A stretch of 64,000 bases of DNA from NCBI RefSeq assembly GCF_000189635.1, contig NW_002476327.1, positions 1 through 64,000 on the forward strand. Reading direction: 5' to 3'. The notes beneath the pieces were generated by a model, which was not told where the DNA came from, did not search any database, and was given only the letters and a program-made list of their open reading frames with translations. Made by a program: the position numbers and the translations under genes. Within the stretch, counting starts at the first letter, position 1; each line of letters begins with the position of its first letter. This document shows positions 53,300 through 64,000 of the stretch, one piece after another. The DNA comes from Tetrahymena thermophila SB210. Lineage: Eukaryota > Ciliophora > Oligohymenophorea > Hymenostomatida > Tetrahymenidae.

Positions 53300-54763
53300 A
53301 GAGTACCACTTGGATAGTTTGATTTGCACAACAATGATGTTTTTATAAATCTAGAAAACTTCTCAAATTAACTGTTGAATTAAATAATTTAATATAGGGA
53401 CTTACAAGAATAAGAAATTTCTAGCTATTTACAATCTGTTTAAACTTATTTACAAGATATTCTTTTTATAGGATTAATTTTTATTTTAGCTTATTTTGTT
53501 ATCTTATTTGTTCTATACTTAAAAACTCTTTTTTACTATTATGAAGTTCCTTCAATTTTAACCACAATTCCACTTTCGTAAGTCAGACATTAAGTTAAAA
53601 GATGTGAACAATTTTTAAGTAACTCATCAACTTTAGAAGAAGAGGATTTTGCATTAAATGAGATGAATTAAGAATAAAAAAATTAAGATTTACCCAATAA
53701 ATTTGAGAATCTTAATGAAAATGAAAATTAAAATCATTAAGAATAAATTTTGATACAAAATTCTAACTAATAAGACAATAATAGTGTCTAATCAGAGAGA
53801 TCTAATTTACAATAAAGAAGTGAAAAACATGCTTAAAAATAAGAAGAATCTTACAATAACACTGAAACAGTATTTAACTTAAGAGGCATAACAAGTTAGA
53901 ACGTAAGACCAATAAAATACAGTCTACTAAATATTTTGCTACTAATGCCATTCTTTTTTTAGATAATTTTATTTTCTACTTTTATAGCTGTTGAAACCAG
54001 TTTAACTTAAAATTTTACAACTAACTTGTAGAATTTTTATTCAGAACTTGCTTTCAGCTTAAAACTAGAACCAAACTTTATGCTCTTATTTAATTGTTTA
54101 AAAAGCCAAACAATGGCTAATAACTATATTGGAGTCAGATAGGTTTATGAACCAATAGTTTATTTCAACCGAAATATTAACTATATGTATGATTTAATGG
54201 ATAATTTAACTTACATTCACTATAATAACTATAATAATTTACCATCTTCTTATTAGACTTAGTTTGATTCATATTTCTCTAAAAATCCAAGCATTTGTGA
54301 CCAACTCTTTTAAAAGTATCCATAAAATATTAACTTAACTGAGTGTAGCAGTTTTTTGAATGGAAAATTTAACGAAGGAATGAACATAAACATAGAGCAT
54401 TTAATAACATAAATGATAGGCTATTCTTAAACTATAACAAGCGGTGGCATTTAATTACCATACAAATAATCTATGAACTCATAAATGTATGAAGTCTAAA
54501 CAATATGTACTTATTTGAAGTTTGTTATGAGAGAGCTAAATAATCTTTTTGTTAATGGAATATAGCAGCTATTCAATAACTTAAACATAGCAAGAATAGC
54601 TATTACTATAACAATCTGTTCTCTTTTATTTTGTGTGTTTTTATTTGTCTCTCTTCCTATTATTTAGAAGATAAAAAACCAGATATTTTCTCAGAGATTG
54701 CTCTTTTGCTTACTACCTAAAACCTTGATATCCTAAAATAGGCATATTAGGTAGTATATATGA
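53300..54763 (+). pseudogene. Orphan last exon of a TmcB-like gene
   Basis: It is homologous to exon 5 of the gene at 37386 (42930-44420) with very high identity, but exons 1-4 are absent. The frame is open for 487 codons and ends early at TGA 54761-54763, where copy 2 has TTA, removing ten C-terminal residues. Near the equivalent of residues 110-120 there is an in-frame three-base length difference. It has no own start; an internal ATG or fusion to upstream transcription would be needed for expression. The mostly open frame suggests recent duplication rather than function. Confidence 0.85.
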
Positions 54764-56010
54764 AAATAATATTTATCTAATTCTAAAAAATGAATGCTTG
54801 ATCAATTAACAGTATATAAATTAAGTTATTATCTCTCTAAAAAAAAAATAAATCCAAATAAACTATTTTTACTAGAGATTAATATTAAAAGTTTGTAGAA
54901 TTAGAGCAGTGAGCCAAACCAGATCCTAAGTTTAGTGTTCTTTATTCACCATTTGAACTACTGCTTTTTATATTTATAAAAAATATGTTAATTAATATAA
55001 AATAGTATAGTAAAATGCCATTTTTATAAATAAAAGGAAAAAATTAATTGGCTGATTTAATTATAATAATTACAAATATTTTAAGGAGTATTTTATTTTT
55101 TATTAAATATTTTGTATTTATGATTAAAATTTGATAAAATTCCTTTTTTTCTTTTGTAATTTCTGTTTTATCTAAGCTTTTGGTTCACTCATAAATGAAT
55201 GAAATATTAACAAAGTTTTAACCAAAAAATAAATACAATTTATAGAAATAATTTTATCAGATCTCACATGTTTATGTCAGTCGTAATGTGATCACAAAAT
55301 ATAGTATCTAATATTTGATAAGGATCTTCCACCAATATTTTTCTCTATTTCTTTATATTTGTAATTGTTTTAATTGATTTTTAGATTTATTTGAATCCTT
55401 TTTATTTTAAATAATAAGACAAATTATGAAAAAGAAGTAAATGCACCTTGCTATGTAGGGTTTATCAAATATTGATTTTATAACTGTTTTCAAATTGTTG
55501 CTTATCTTTATTAAGAAAAGGTATTGAAATAGATTTCAAAATAATCAGCATTTGAAGCAATTTATTGTAGAGAAATTTTATTTTTTTGATTTTAAATTTT
55601 ATTTTTAATATGAATACATACATAATCAAGCTAACTTCGTTCTGATTTAATTTTTAATGATTTCAATAATCTATTTTTTAAATATATAATATAATAAAAT
55701 AAAACATTAGAAATAAAATCAGTGCCTCAATTATCATGGTTATGTGTAGCCAAAATGATTTAATTAAGCTTCAAAAGATATAGAAAATTGTATTTTATAG
55801 AAGCAGAAATTACAATATTTAAGATATTTATCTTTATGAAAAGACAATAAATAAGGAGAAAGATTTATTAAAATTAATATATCATTTGTGAGATTAAATA
55901 AGAATATTTAAAAAAGATAATCAAGAATTTTTTAATTAATCAAAATTATTAATTAATTTCTGATAATAATTAATAATATAAGAAATATTAATGGCGAATA
56001 ATTAAAAAAA
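54764..56010. other. Spacer upstream of LRR copy 2
   Basis: Carries the antisense LRR relic exon at 54873-54963. A segment at about 55232-55757 has no counterpart in unit 1, which has a shorter unrelated sequence there. The last 250 bp match unit 1. Confidence 0.5.
54873..54963 (-). pseudogene. Solitary relic LRR exon, antisense (unit 2)
   Basis: Duplicate of the relic at 44506-44596, also 91 bp, so the one-base insertion predates the tandem duplication. Confidence 0.6.
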
Positions 56011-59000
56011 ATGGAGTAATAGAATAACTCTTTTAATAATCTAGAAGATGTATCCATCATTATTCATTTTATTTATTATTATAAAATCTTTTTTTTAAAT
56101 AAACAGTTAATGAAATCTAACTTGAAAGCTCTGACTCATATTGATTTACAGTTAAAGTAAAAACTATACATAAATATTTATTCATTCATATTTAATCATA
56201 AATTTTTCAAAACAAACAGTATTTTTTTTTATAAAATAAATATTTTAAAACTTTTTATCTTTTTTTAATAATATATTTACAAAATTAAGAATAAATAACA
56301 TTTTATATAATTCATTTATTGCTAAATTAAATTCTTTTGTTATTATTTATAAAATAAATAGAAATTGTACTCTAAATAATGAAAAAGTTACTTAGCTTAA
56401 CACCTCTTTAATCCAATGTTAAAAATTAGAATCTTTAGTATTAAATCTTAAGTAATAATTTAACTTTATTATTTTAAATACCATAATCAATTGATTAATT
56501 TTTGCTATAAATATAACATTTAGTAAGGAAAATATTTCAGACGAATAGATAAATTAATTATTTGAAAATTCATTTGTAAAGAATTTAGTTGAAACTGGTA
56601 ATAATGTGAGGTAAGTAAATATATTTTGTATATTAATAAATCTAACTTTAATATAGTCAAAAAATAAATGGTTTAATAAATTTACTATTATCCTATAAGT
56701 CTAGTTATATATATCTATGATTATAAAAATCTAAAAGATTGAATCTTGTTTTTTAAATAATGTTAAATAAAATATTAGCTTAAATCTTTTTGTTAATTTA
56801 TTAATTTAAATAAATTAGTATAGTTTGAATTTAATTTTATTTTATTTAAATAGCAATGATTAAATATATGCCCAAAATATGTTTTTCGAAAAAGTTTTAT
56901 ACGGGAAAGATGAAGTCAGTAAAGGACCTAGGTAAAATAGAATTATTGATATTTAATTATTTATTTATTTATTTTTTTTTTTTAATTTGAAAGATTAAAT
57001 GAAAGTGAAGCTTACAGAGATGTTCTATTAGAAGAAACTATGAGCCATCTAATTAATCTAAACAGTTTACAACTAAATTTAGAGTATTCTTATTTTTAAA
57101 AAATAAATTAAGTTCATCTTTCAAAACTCATTAAATATTTTGATTATTTGAGCTTAATTATTGAAAATAATCTTTTTTAATAAAAGTGGAAATTAAATTG
57201 GAGATGGAGGTGCAGTTTCGATTTGCAAAGTATTACGTAGATGTTAAACACTTACTAACTTAAATCTATAGCTTTGGTAATTTTATTTTAATTACATTAA
57301 ACATATTCAGCTAATTTTATTGTTTAGTCTCAAAAGCAAATAAATTATTTAATTATTTATTTATTTAAATATTTTTTTGGAAAGGAAAAATAAAATGAGT
57401 GACAAAGCGATATAGAGTATTGCAGAAGGTATTAGTAGTTGCACTAAACTCACAAATTTAACTTTAAACGCAGTGTAAAATTTATTGATTATTAATTATA
57501 AAATTAAATTTTCTTTTTCAATATAATTTTATATTTTATTGTAAAAACTTTAAAAGATCAAATTTATTCGGAAAAGAAGGTGCATTTTCTATTAGTTCAG
57601 AATTAAGTAGCTGTAGAATGTTGACTCATCTAGATATTAACCTCTCGTAACTAATTTTTATTTTTTTTTAAGGAGAAATTAAAAAAATTAATTGTAGGCA
57701 ATTTAACAAATTTTTTAATATATTTAATCCATAATTAAATTTTAAGTTTTCATTAATTTTTATTCATATATTATTTTATGTTTTATTAGCAACAATTAAA
57801 TTGGAGAAGAAGGAGCACTTGCTGTTTGTAGAGTAATAGATAGTTGTAAATTACTTATCAATCTAAAACTTATGCTTTGGTAATTAATTTTGATATTTAC
57901 TTTTTAAAAAAAAATTTAATATTTAATAATTTTTATTTTATTAAAAAAATTTTAAATTAATCAATTAAAGGATGATTAATTTATTTATTTATTAGCATAT
58001 TATTTTTTTATAATAAAAGTAATAATTAAATTGGGGATGAAGGAGGATAATCTTTTGGAATGGCATTAAGTAGCTGTTAGTAACTAACTAATTTAAAATT
58101 TAGTCTAATGTAATTTTAATTTTATAATTTTGATAATCTAAAAAAACTTTCAGATTTGTTTAAAATAAAAAATTTGATTTATTTTGATTAAATAGGGATA
58201 ATAAAATAGGTGATAAAACAGCATTAAGTGTTGGATTAGGTTTAAGTAAATGTAATCAACTTACCAATTTAGATATTGGAATGGAGTAAATATCTTTTTT
58301 ATTATTTAAAAAATAAAATTATTTTTTTATTCAAATTTCATTTAAAATTATTAAAAATTTTAAATTTTTATTTATTTATTATTTTTATTAATAAAAGATT
58401 AAATTAAATTGGAAATGATGGAGCTTCTGCTATTGGTAGGGCTATTGGTAACTGTAAATACCTTACTAATCTTTAGTTTTAGATTTAGTAATATTAATTT
58501 TATCTTTTTTTAGTGATAACTTAAAAAAAATTTTAATTATTTTATATATTTTGAATTAAATTCCAAAGAATATTTAAATTATTAATTAAATTATTTCTTT
58601 TATTTGAAAAGTGGAAATAAAATTGGAGATGAATAGAATAGAATAGAATAGAAATACTCGCACATATAAATGCACTCAGAATACATCTTAAATAGAATAT
58701 TTTATATTAGTTTTATAAATTTTATTTGTTTTTGTATTATTAAATATATAGACATATTTATTTTGTAAATTGCCTCTAATTAATAATTTAAAAATTTATT
58801 GGTAATTTCAAATAGAATTTTTTTTTCTTTCCACCGATTTACTTTTTCTGATTTTTCTTCAATAGGAAATCTTTAAAATAAATTTATATTTATTTATTGA
58901 TAACTTAAAAAAGTTTGAAATAATTTTTTTATTTTGATTTAAATTTCAAAACAAATTTAAATAGTTTATAAATTTATTTATTTATTTTGTTTGAAAAGAT

Positions 59001-62000
59001 AAAATAAAATCTGTGACGAAGGAGCATAATGTATAGGATTAGGTTTGAGTAAATGCACTCAACTTACATATTTATTANNNNNNNNNNNNNNNNNNNNNNN
59101 NNNNNNNNNNNNNNNNNNNNNNNNNNNNNNNNNNNNNNNNNNNNNNNNNNNNNNNNNNNNNNNNNNNNNNNNNNNNNTTACATATTTATTATTTGCGATA
59201 TGGTAAATTTGTTTAATTAATAACTTTTGAAAAAAATTCAGTAAAAGCTTTTTATTCAAATTGAATTATATAGCTTAAATTTTATAAAATGTCTTAAATT
59301 TTTAATTAAACTTGATTTTTATTTATAAAAGCAAAAATTAAGTTGGGGATGATGGAGCTTCTACTATTGGTACAGCACTTAGTAACTGCTAATTACTTAC
59401 TAATCTTGCTTTTGGTATTTCGTAAAATAAATTTTAAATTTATTTAATGTCAAAACAAATTTAAATAGTTAATAAATTGATTTATTTATTTATTTTGTTT
59501 GAAAAGATAAAATAAAATTGGTGACTAAGGAGCATAAAAGATTGGATTAGGTTTGAGTAAATGCACTCAACTTACAAATTTAGTATTTGGTATAAGGTAA
59601 ATTTATTTCATTTATTATTTTTGAAAAAAATTATGAAAAAGCTTTTTATTCAAACTGAATTAAATAAGCTTAAATTTTATAAAATGTCTTAAATTTTTAA
59701 TTAAACTTGATTTTTATTTATAAAAGCAAAAATTAAGTTGGGGATGATGGAGCTTCTACTATCGGTACAGCACTTGGTAACTGCTAATTACTTACTAATC
59801 TTGCTTTTGATATTTCGTAAAATAAATTTTATATTTATTTAATGTCAAAACAAATTTAAATAGTTAATAAATTGATTTATTTATTTATTTTGTTTGAAAA
59901 GATAAAATAAAATTGGTGACTAAGGAGCATAAAAGATTGGATTAGGTTTGAGTAAATGCACTCAACTTACAAATTTAAATTTTTTAATGAGGTAAATTTA
60001 TTTAATTTATTATTTTTGAAAAAAATTATGAAAAAGCTTTTTATTCAAACTGAATTAAATAAGCTTAAATTTTATAAAATGTCTTTAATTTTTAATTAAA
60101 CTTGATTTTTATTTATAAAAGCAAAAATTAAGTTGGGGATGATGGAGCTTCTACTATTGGTACAGCACTTAGTAACTGCTAATTACTTACTAATCTTGCT
60201 TTTGGTATTTCGTAAAATAAATTTTATATTTATTTAATATCAAAACAAATTTAAATAGTTAATAAATTGATTTATTTATTTTGTTTGAAAAGATAAAATA
60301 AAATTGGTGACAAAGGAGCATAAAATATTGGATTTGGTTTGAGTAAATGCACTCAACTTACATATTTAGCATTTAGGATAAGGTAAAATTATTTAATTTA
60401 TTATTTTTGAAAAAAATTATGAAAAAGCTTTTTATTCAAACTGAATTAAATAAGATTAAATTATATAAAATGTCCTTAATATTTTATTAAACATGATTTT
60501 TATTTATAAAAGCGAAAATTAAATTGGGGATGATGGAGCTTCTACTATCGGTACAGCACTTGGTAACTGCTAATTACTTACTAATCTTACTTTTGCTATT
60601 ATGTAAAATAAATTTTATTATTTAATGTCAAAACAAATTTAAAGAGTAAATAAATTGATTTATTTATTTTGTTTCAAAAGGAAAAATAAAATCGGTGATG
60701 AAGGAGCATAAAATATTGGATTAGGTTTGAGTAAATGCACTCAACTTACAAATTTAGTATTTGATATAAGGTAAATTTATTTCATTTATTATTTTTGAAA
60801 ATAATTATGAAAAAGCTTTTTATTCAAACTGAATTAAATAAGCTTAAATTTTATAAAATGTCTTTAATTTTTAATTAAACTTGATTTTTATTTATAAAAG
60901 AGAAAATTAAATTGGGGATGATGGAGCTTTTACAATAGGTACAGCACTTGGCAACTGCAAATTTCTTACTTACCTCGATTTTAATATTTCGTAAAATAAA
61001 TTTTATATTTATTTAATATCAAAACAAATTTAAATAGTTAATAAATTGATCTATTTATTTTGTTTGAAAAGATTTAATGAAATTGGTGAGAAAGGAGCAT
61101 AAAATATTGGATTTGGTTTGAGTAAATGCACTCAACTTACAAATTTAGAATTTAGTATAAGGTAAATTTATTTAATTTATTACTTATGAAAAAAATTATG
61201 AAAAAGCTTTTTATTTAAACTGAATTAAAGAAGCTTAAATTTTATAAAATGTCTTTAATTTATTAATTAAACTTGATTTTTATTTATAAAAGCTCAAATT
61301 AAATTGGGGATGATGGAGCTTGTACAATAGGTACAGCACTTGGTAACTGCAAATTGCTTACTAATCTTAATTTTAAAATTTTGTAAAATAAATTTTTTAT
61401 TTATTTATTGATAACTTAAAAAAAGTTTGAATTATTTTATATATTTTGATTTGTTTTGTTTTAATGTTGGATTAAAAATTGTAAATTTATTTCATTTATG
61501 ACTTTTGAAAAAAATTATGAAGAATTTTTAAACTAACTAGATTAAATAAGCTTAAATTTTATAATATGTATAAAGTTTTTTAATTAAACTTGATTTTTAT
61601 TTATAAAAGCTGGAATTAAATTGGGGATGATGGAGCTTCTACAATAGGTATAGCACTTGGTAAATGCAAATTCCTTACTAGTCTTACTTTTGATATTTGG
61701 TAAAATCAATTTTTATTTTTTTTATTGATTACTTAAAAAAGCTTGAATTATTTTATATATTTTGAATTAAAAGTCAAAGTATATTTAAATATTTAATAAA
61801 TTTATTTATTTATTTGTTTTAAAGTCATAATAAAATTGGTGATAAAGGAGCATAAAATATTGGATTAGGTTTGAGTAATTGCACTCAACTTACAAAATTA
61901 GAATTAGTGTTATTGTAAATTTATTTCATTTATAAATATTGAAAAAATTATGAAAAATCTTTTTATTCAAACTGGATTAAATAAGATTAAATTATATAAA

Positions 62001-62916
62001 ATGTCCTTAATTTATTAATTAAACTTGATTTTTATTTATAAAAGCTCAAATTAAATTGGGGATGATGGAGCTTGTACAATAGGTACAGCACTTGGTAACT
62101 GCAAATTGCTTACTAATCTCGATTTTAATATTTCGTAAAAAAAAGCTTTTTATTCAAACTTAATATAGCAAGCTTAAATTTTATAAAGTATCTTTACTTT
62201 GTAAAATAAATTTTATATTAAAAAAAAAATTATGAAAAAGCTTTTTATTCAAATAATAAATCTATTAAAAATTTAATTTTTAATCAAATTTTATTTTCAT
62301 TTATAAAAGCTACAACAAAATTGGAGATAATGGAGCTATTACTATAGGTACAGCACTTGGCAACTGCAAATTCCTTACTAATCTTACTTTTAATATTAGG
62401 TAAAATCAAATTTTTATTTATTTATTGATAACTTAAAAATGTTTATTTATTTTGAATTAAATATCAATTCAAATTTAAATAGTAATAAATTGATTTATAT
62501 TGTTTGAAAAGGGGAAATAATATTGGTGATAAAGGAGCATAATATATGGGATTAGGCTTGAGTAACTGCACTTAACTTACGAATTTAGTTTTTAACTCAG
62601 AGTAAATCTCATTTATTATTTTTGAAAAACAGTTATATTAAATTTTTTAAGACGTTAAGTAAAATATCTTTATTTAATAAGAAATTATGAGAAATTTCTA
62701 AAATCCAGAGAAATCATTAACTGTAAAAATATAAAGTTATTGAAGCTTGATATGTAATTAATATTTATTGATTAAAATTAGATAATTAAAAGTAAAAAAT
62801 TTTATTTATTAAAAAATAAATTAATATTTAATAAAAGTTATTTTCAAGATGATAGATAAGCTATTAAAAGATTAGCTTAAAAAATAAAAAGATTAGTTAA
62901 ATTAAATGTAGATTGA
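56011..62916 (+). CDS. Large cassette-exon LRR gene (copy 2), internally rearranged
   Basis: Exon 1 is 56011-56156 (146 bp). Exons of exactly 90 bp start at 56362, 56994, 57187, 57385, 57557, 57790, 58020, 58196, 58398, 59332, 59507, 59727, 59902, 60122, 60293, 60513, 60681, 60901, 61072, 61293, 61610, 61825, 62045, 62310 and 62512. Others are 56524-56610 (87 bp), 56854-56931 (78 bp), 62682-62753 (72 bp) and terminal 62838-62916. One exon is split by the N gap (58999-59202). The exon starting at 58612 is cut after 22 bp, and the following exons of copy 1 (its exons 13-18) are missing. Skipping the stub would keep frame because all junctions are phase 2. Types A and B alternate strictly in the 3' half. 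Function as for copy 1. Confidence 0.75.
58634..58807. other. Replacement sequence at a deletion breakpoint in LRR copy 2
   Basis: About 174 bp beginning with a GAATA pentamer run replace the 1,437 bp present in copy 1 at 48071-49507. No similarity elsewhere in the window was noticed. Confidence 0.7.
59078..59177. other. Assembly gap of exactly 100 N
   Basis: The flanks on both sides share TTACATATTTATTA (59064-59077 and 59178-59191). Overlaying the two gives an exon of exactly 90 bp with a normal GTAAAT donor, so the gap is probably an unmerged overlap of zero real length. Confidence 0.85.
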
Positions 62917-64000
62917 ATTTACTAAAATTAATAATAAATATTTATTTATTTATTAACAGTACAATTTATAACAAAAATGATTGAAAATAAAAGTTGTATG
63001 TATAATGAGTTTGTATTTTATTATTTAATTACATTTAATAAAAAAGCAATTGATTTAATGTATATTATGATTTAATTATCATTAAAATAAATAATTAAAT
63101 TTTTTTATGTATATCCTTTACACAATAAAATCTTTTGATTTATTTTACAATATTAAATATTTGCAAAAAAATAACTTTATTAATTTACTTTGTTAGTTAA
63201 TCTTTTGTTATCTTAAAATAATTAAATTTTACAATTTATGAGATTTAATTTAATTAATTTGAATTTATATTTATAATAATAATATCATTTTAATAAAACT
63301 CTAAATATAAGTTTATTAACATATTTAAATTAAATTTATAAGAGATATAAATAAATATAAACTCTAAATTTTTGTAAAACTCCATAAAAAAATTCTTCAA
63401 TAACATAAAAAATGAAAAATAAATAGATAGAAACACTAAATATTTGAGATCATAAATATGATTATATTTAATGAGAATATTTTTAACAATTGCTTTCTAG
63501 ATTAAACATTAATGTTTTTTTCATAAGAACCAAATTTTTTATATTTATGATCTTCTTTCTTAAAATCTTAAAGGATTTCAGTAATTTTTTAGTAAAATTG
63601 TAATTTTATGATTTTTACTTACAATAAAATGAAATATATTAATTACTTAAAATATTATATAGCAAAATGCCATTCAAAAATTAATTTAGTGATTTGATTT
63701 TTTAATTGCTGATGTATATAATTTATATAAAAATAAATAAATAATTTTATAATAGAATTTAATTAATTAATAATATTTATAATTTATTTTAATCAATCTT
63801 TATCATTTTTCAATTAAAATTTTTAATTTAGCTTTTTTTAAAATTTATTTTCAAATTAACAAAATTTTCAAAATTTAATCTAATTTTTTTTTTAGCTAAA
63901 AATTTTTCCATCTTATCTATCTTATCAATTAATGAAATAATTGCATAAAATTCTTATTATTTTAATTTTAAATATAATATTAAACTATTGATTTCGCAAA
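62917..64000. other. 3' flank of LRR copy 2 and end of window
   Basis: Unit 2 ends at 63426. From 63661 a segment with AGCAAAATGCCATTCAAAAA resembles 16243-16390. About 63862-63930 resembles the GH16 3' flank near 20440-20500. No exon seen. Confidence 0.5.

Larger units (their letters stand above)
53165..63426. repeat. 10.4-kb tandem duplication, unit 2
   Basis: Second unit, starting in TmcB intron 4 sequence and ending at 63426 with the same AAATAAATAG as unit 1. It carries the orphan TmcB exon, an antisense LRR relic and the second large LRR gene. Confidence 0.9.

Noticed and set aside
1-64000. CRISPR-like or bacterial operon structure suggested by many evenly spaced repeats
   Set aside because: The spaced repeats are coding LRR exons with GT-AG introns, and the genetic code and introns are ciliate.

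Overview
The window looks like somatic or germline chromosomal DNA of a hymenostome ciliate, most probably a Tetrahymena species. It is about 80% A+T. The long reading frames run through TAA and TAG (read as Gln) and close only at TGA. Introns are short, AT-rich and GTAA...AG. No telomere repeat, tRNA or rRNA was found. All genes below were assembled by eye from exon phases and conserved ends; no search was run.

Layout. (1) 1-11541: the 3' end of an LRR gene, a complete multi-exon PAS/membrane protein resembling the ciliate TmcB-like (tiny macrocysts) family, a ~180-bp satellite, and a complete small LRR gene whose 3' end duplicates the window start. (2) 11542-16390: a long gene-poor stretch with microsatellites, then a 5'-truncated LRR gene. 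(3) 16391-27400: a ~5.5-kb tandem duplication. Each unit holds a divergent pair of secreted GH16-like genes and the 3' end of a minus-strand LRR gene. In each pair the plus-strand gene keeps the GH16 catalytic motif, while the minus-strand gene has lost it. (4) 28171-36307: a long minus-strand LRR gene with more than 20 exons. (5) 37386-63426: a second complete TmcB-like gene followed by a large LRR gene, then a ~10.4-kb tandem copy of the last TmcB exon plus the whole LRR gene.

The LRR genes are built from cassette exons. By hand count 94 exons are exactly 90 bp, each encoding one 30-residue leucine-rich repeat and each bounded by phase-2 introns, so any exon can be gained, lost or skipped without a frameshift. 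As I recall, 90-bp phase-2 LRR exons have been reported as a large, young and fast-changing class in Tetrahymena comparative genomics, so the exon type is known. The features specific to this locus are the recurrent TmcB-LRR gene pair (three times, same orientation), the ~390-bp two-exon repeat unit by which the arrays grow, the recent 10.4-kb duplication with divergent exon counts, and the paired active-looking and dead GH16 genes.

How the genes work together is inference. PAS-bearing membrane proteins, LRR proteins and secreted glycan-binding or glycan-cleaving proteins could form a surface or environment-sensing cluster that diversifies by duplication. Nothing in the sequence proves a shared pathway.
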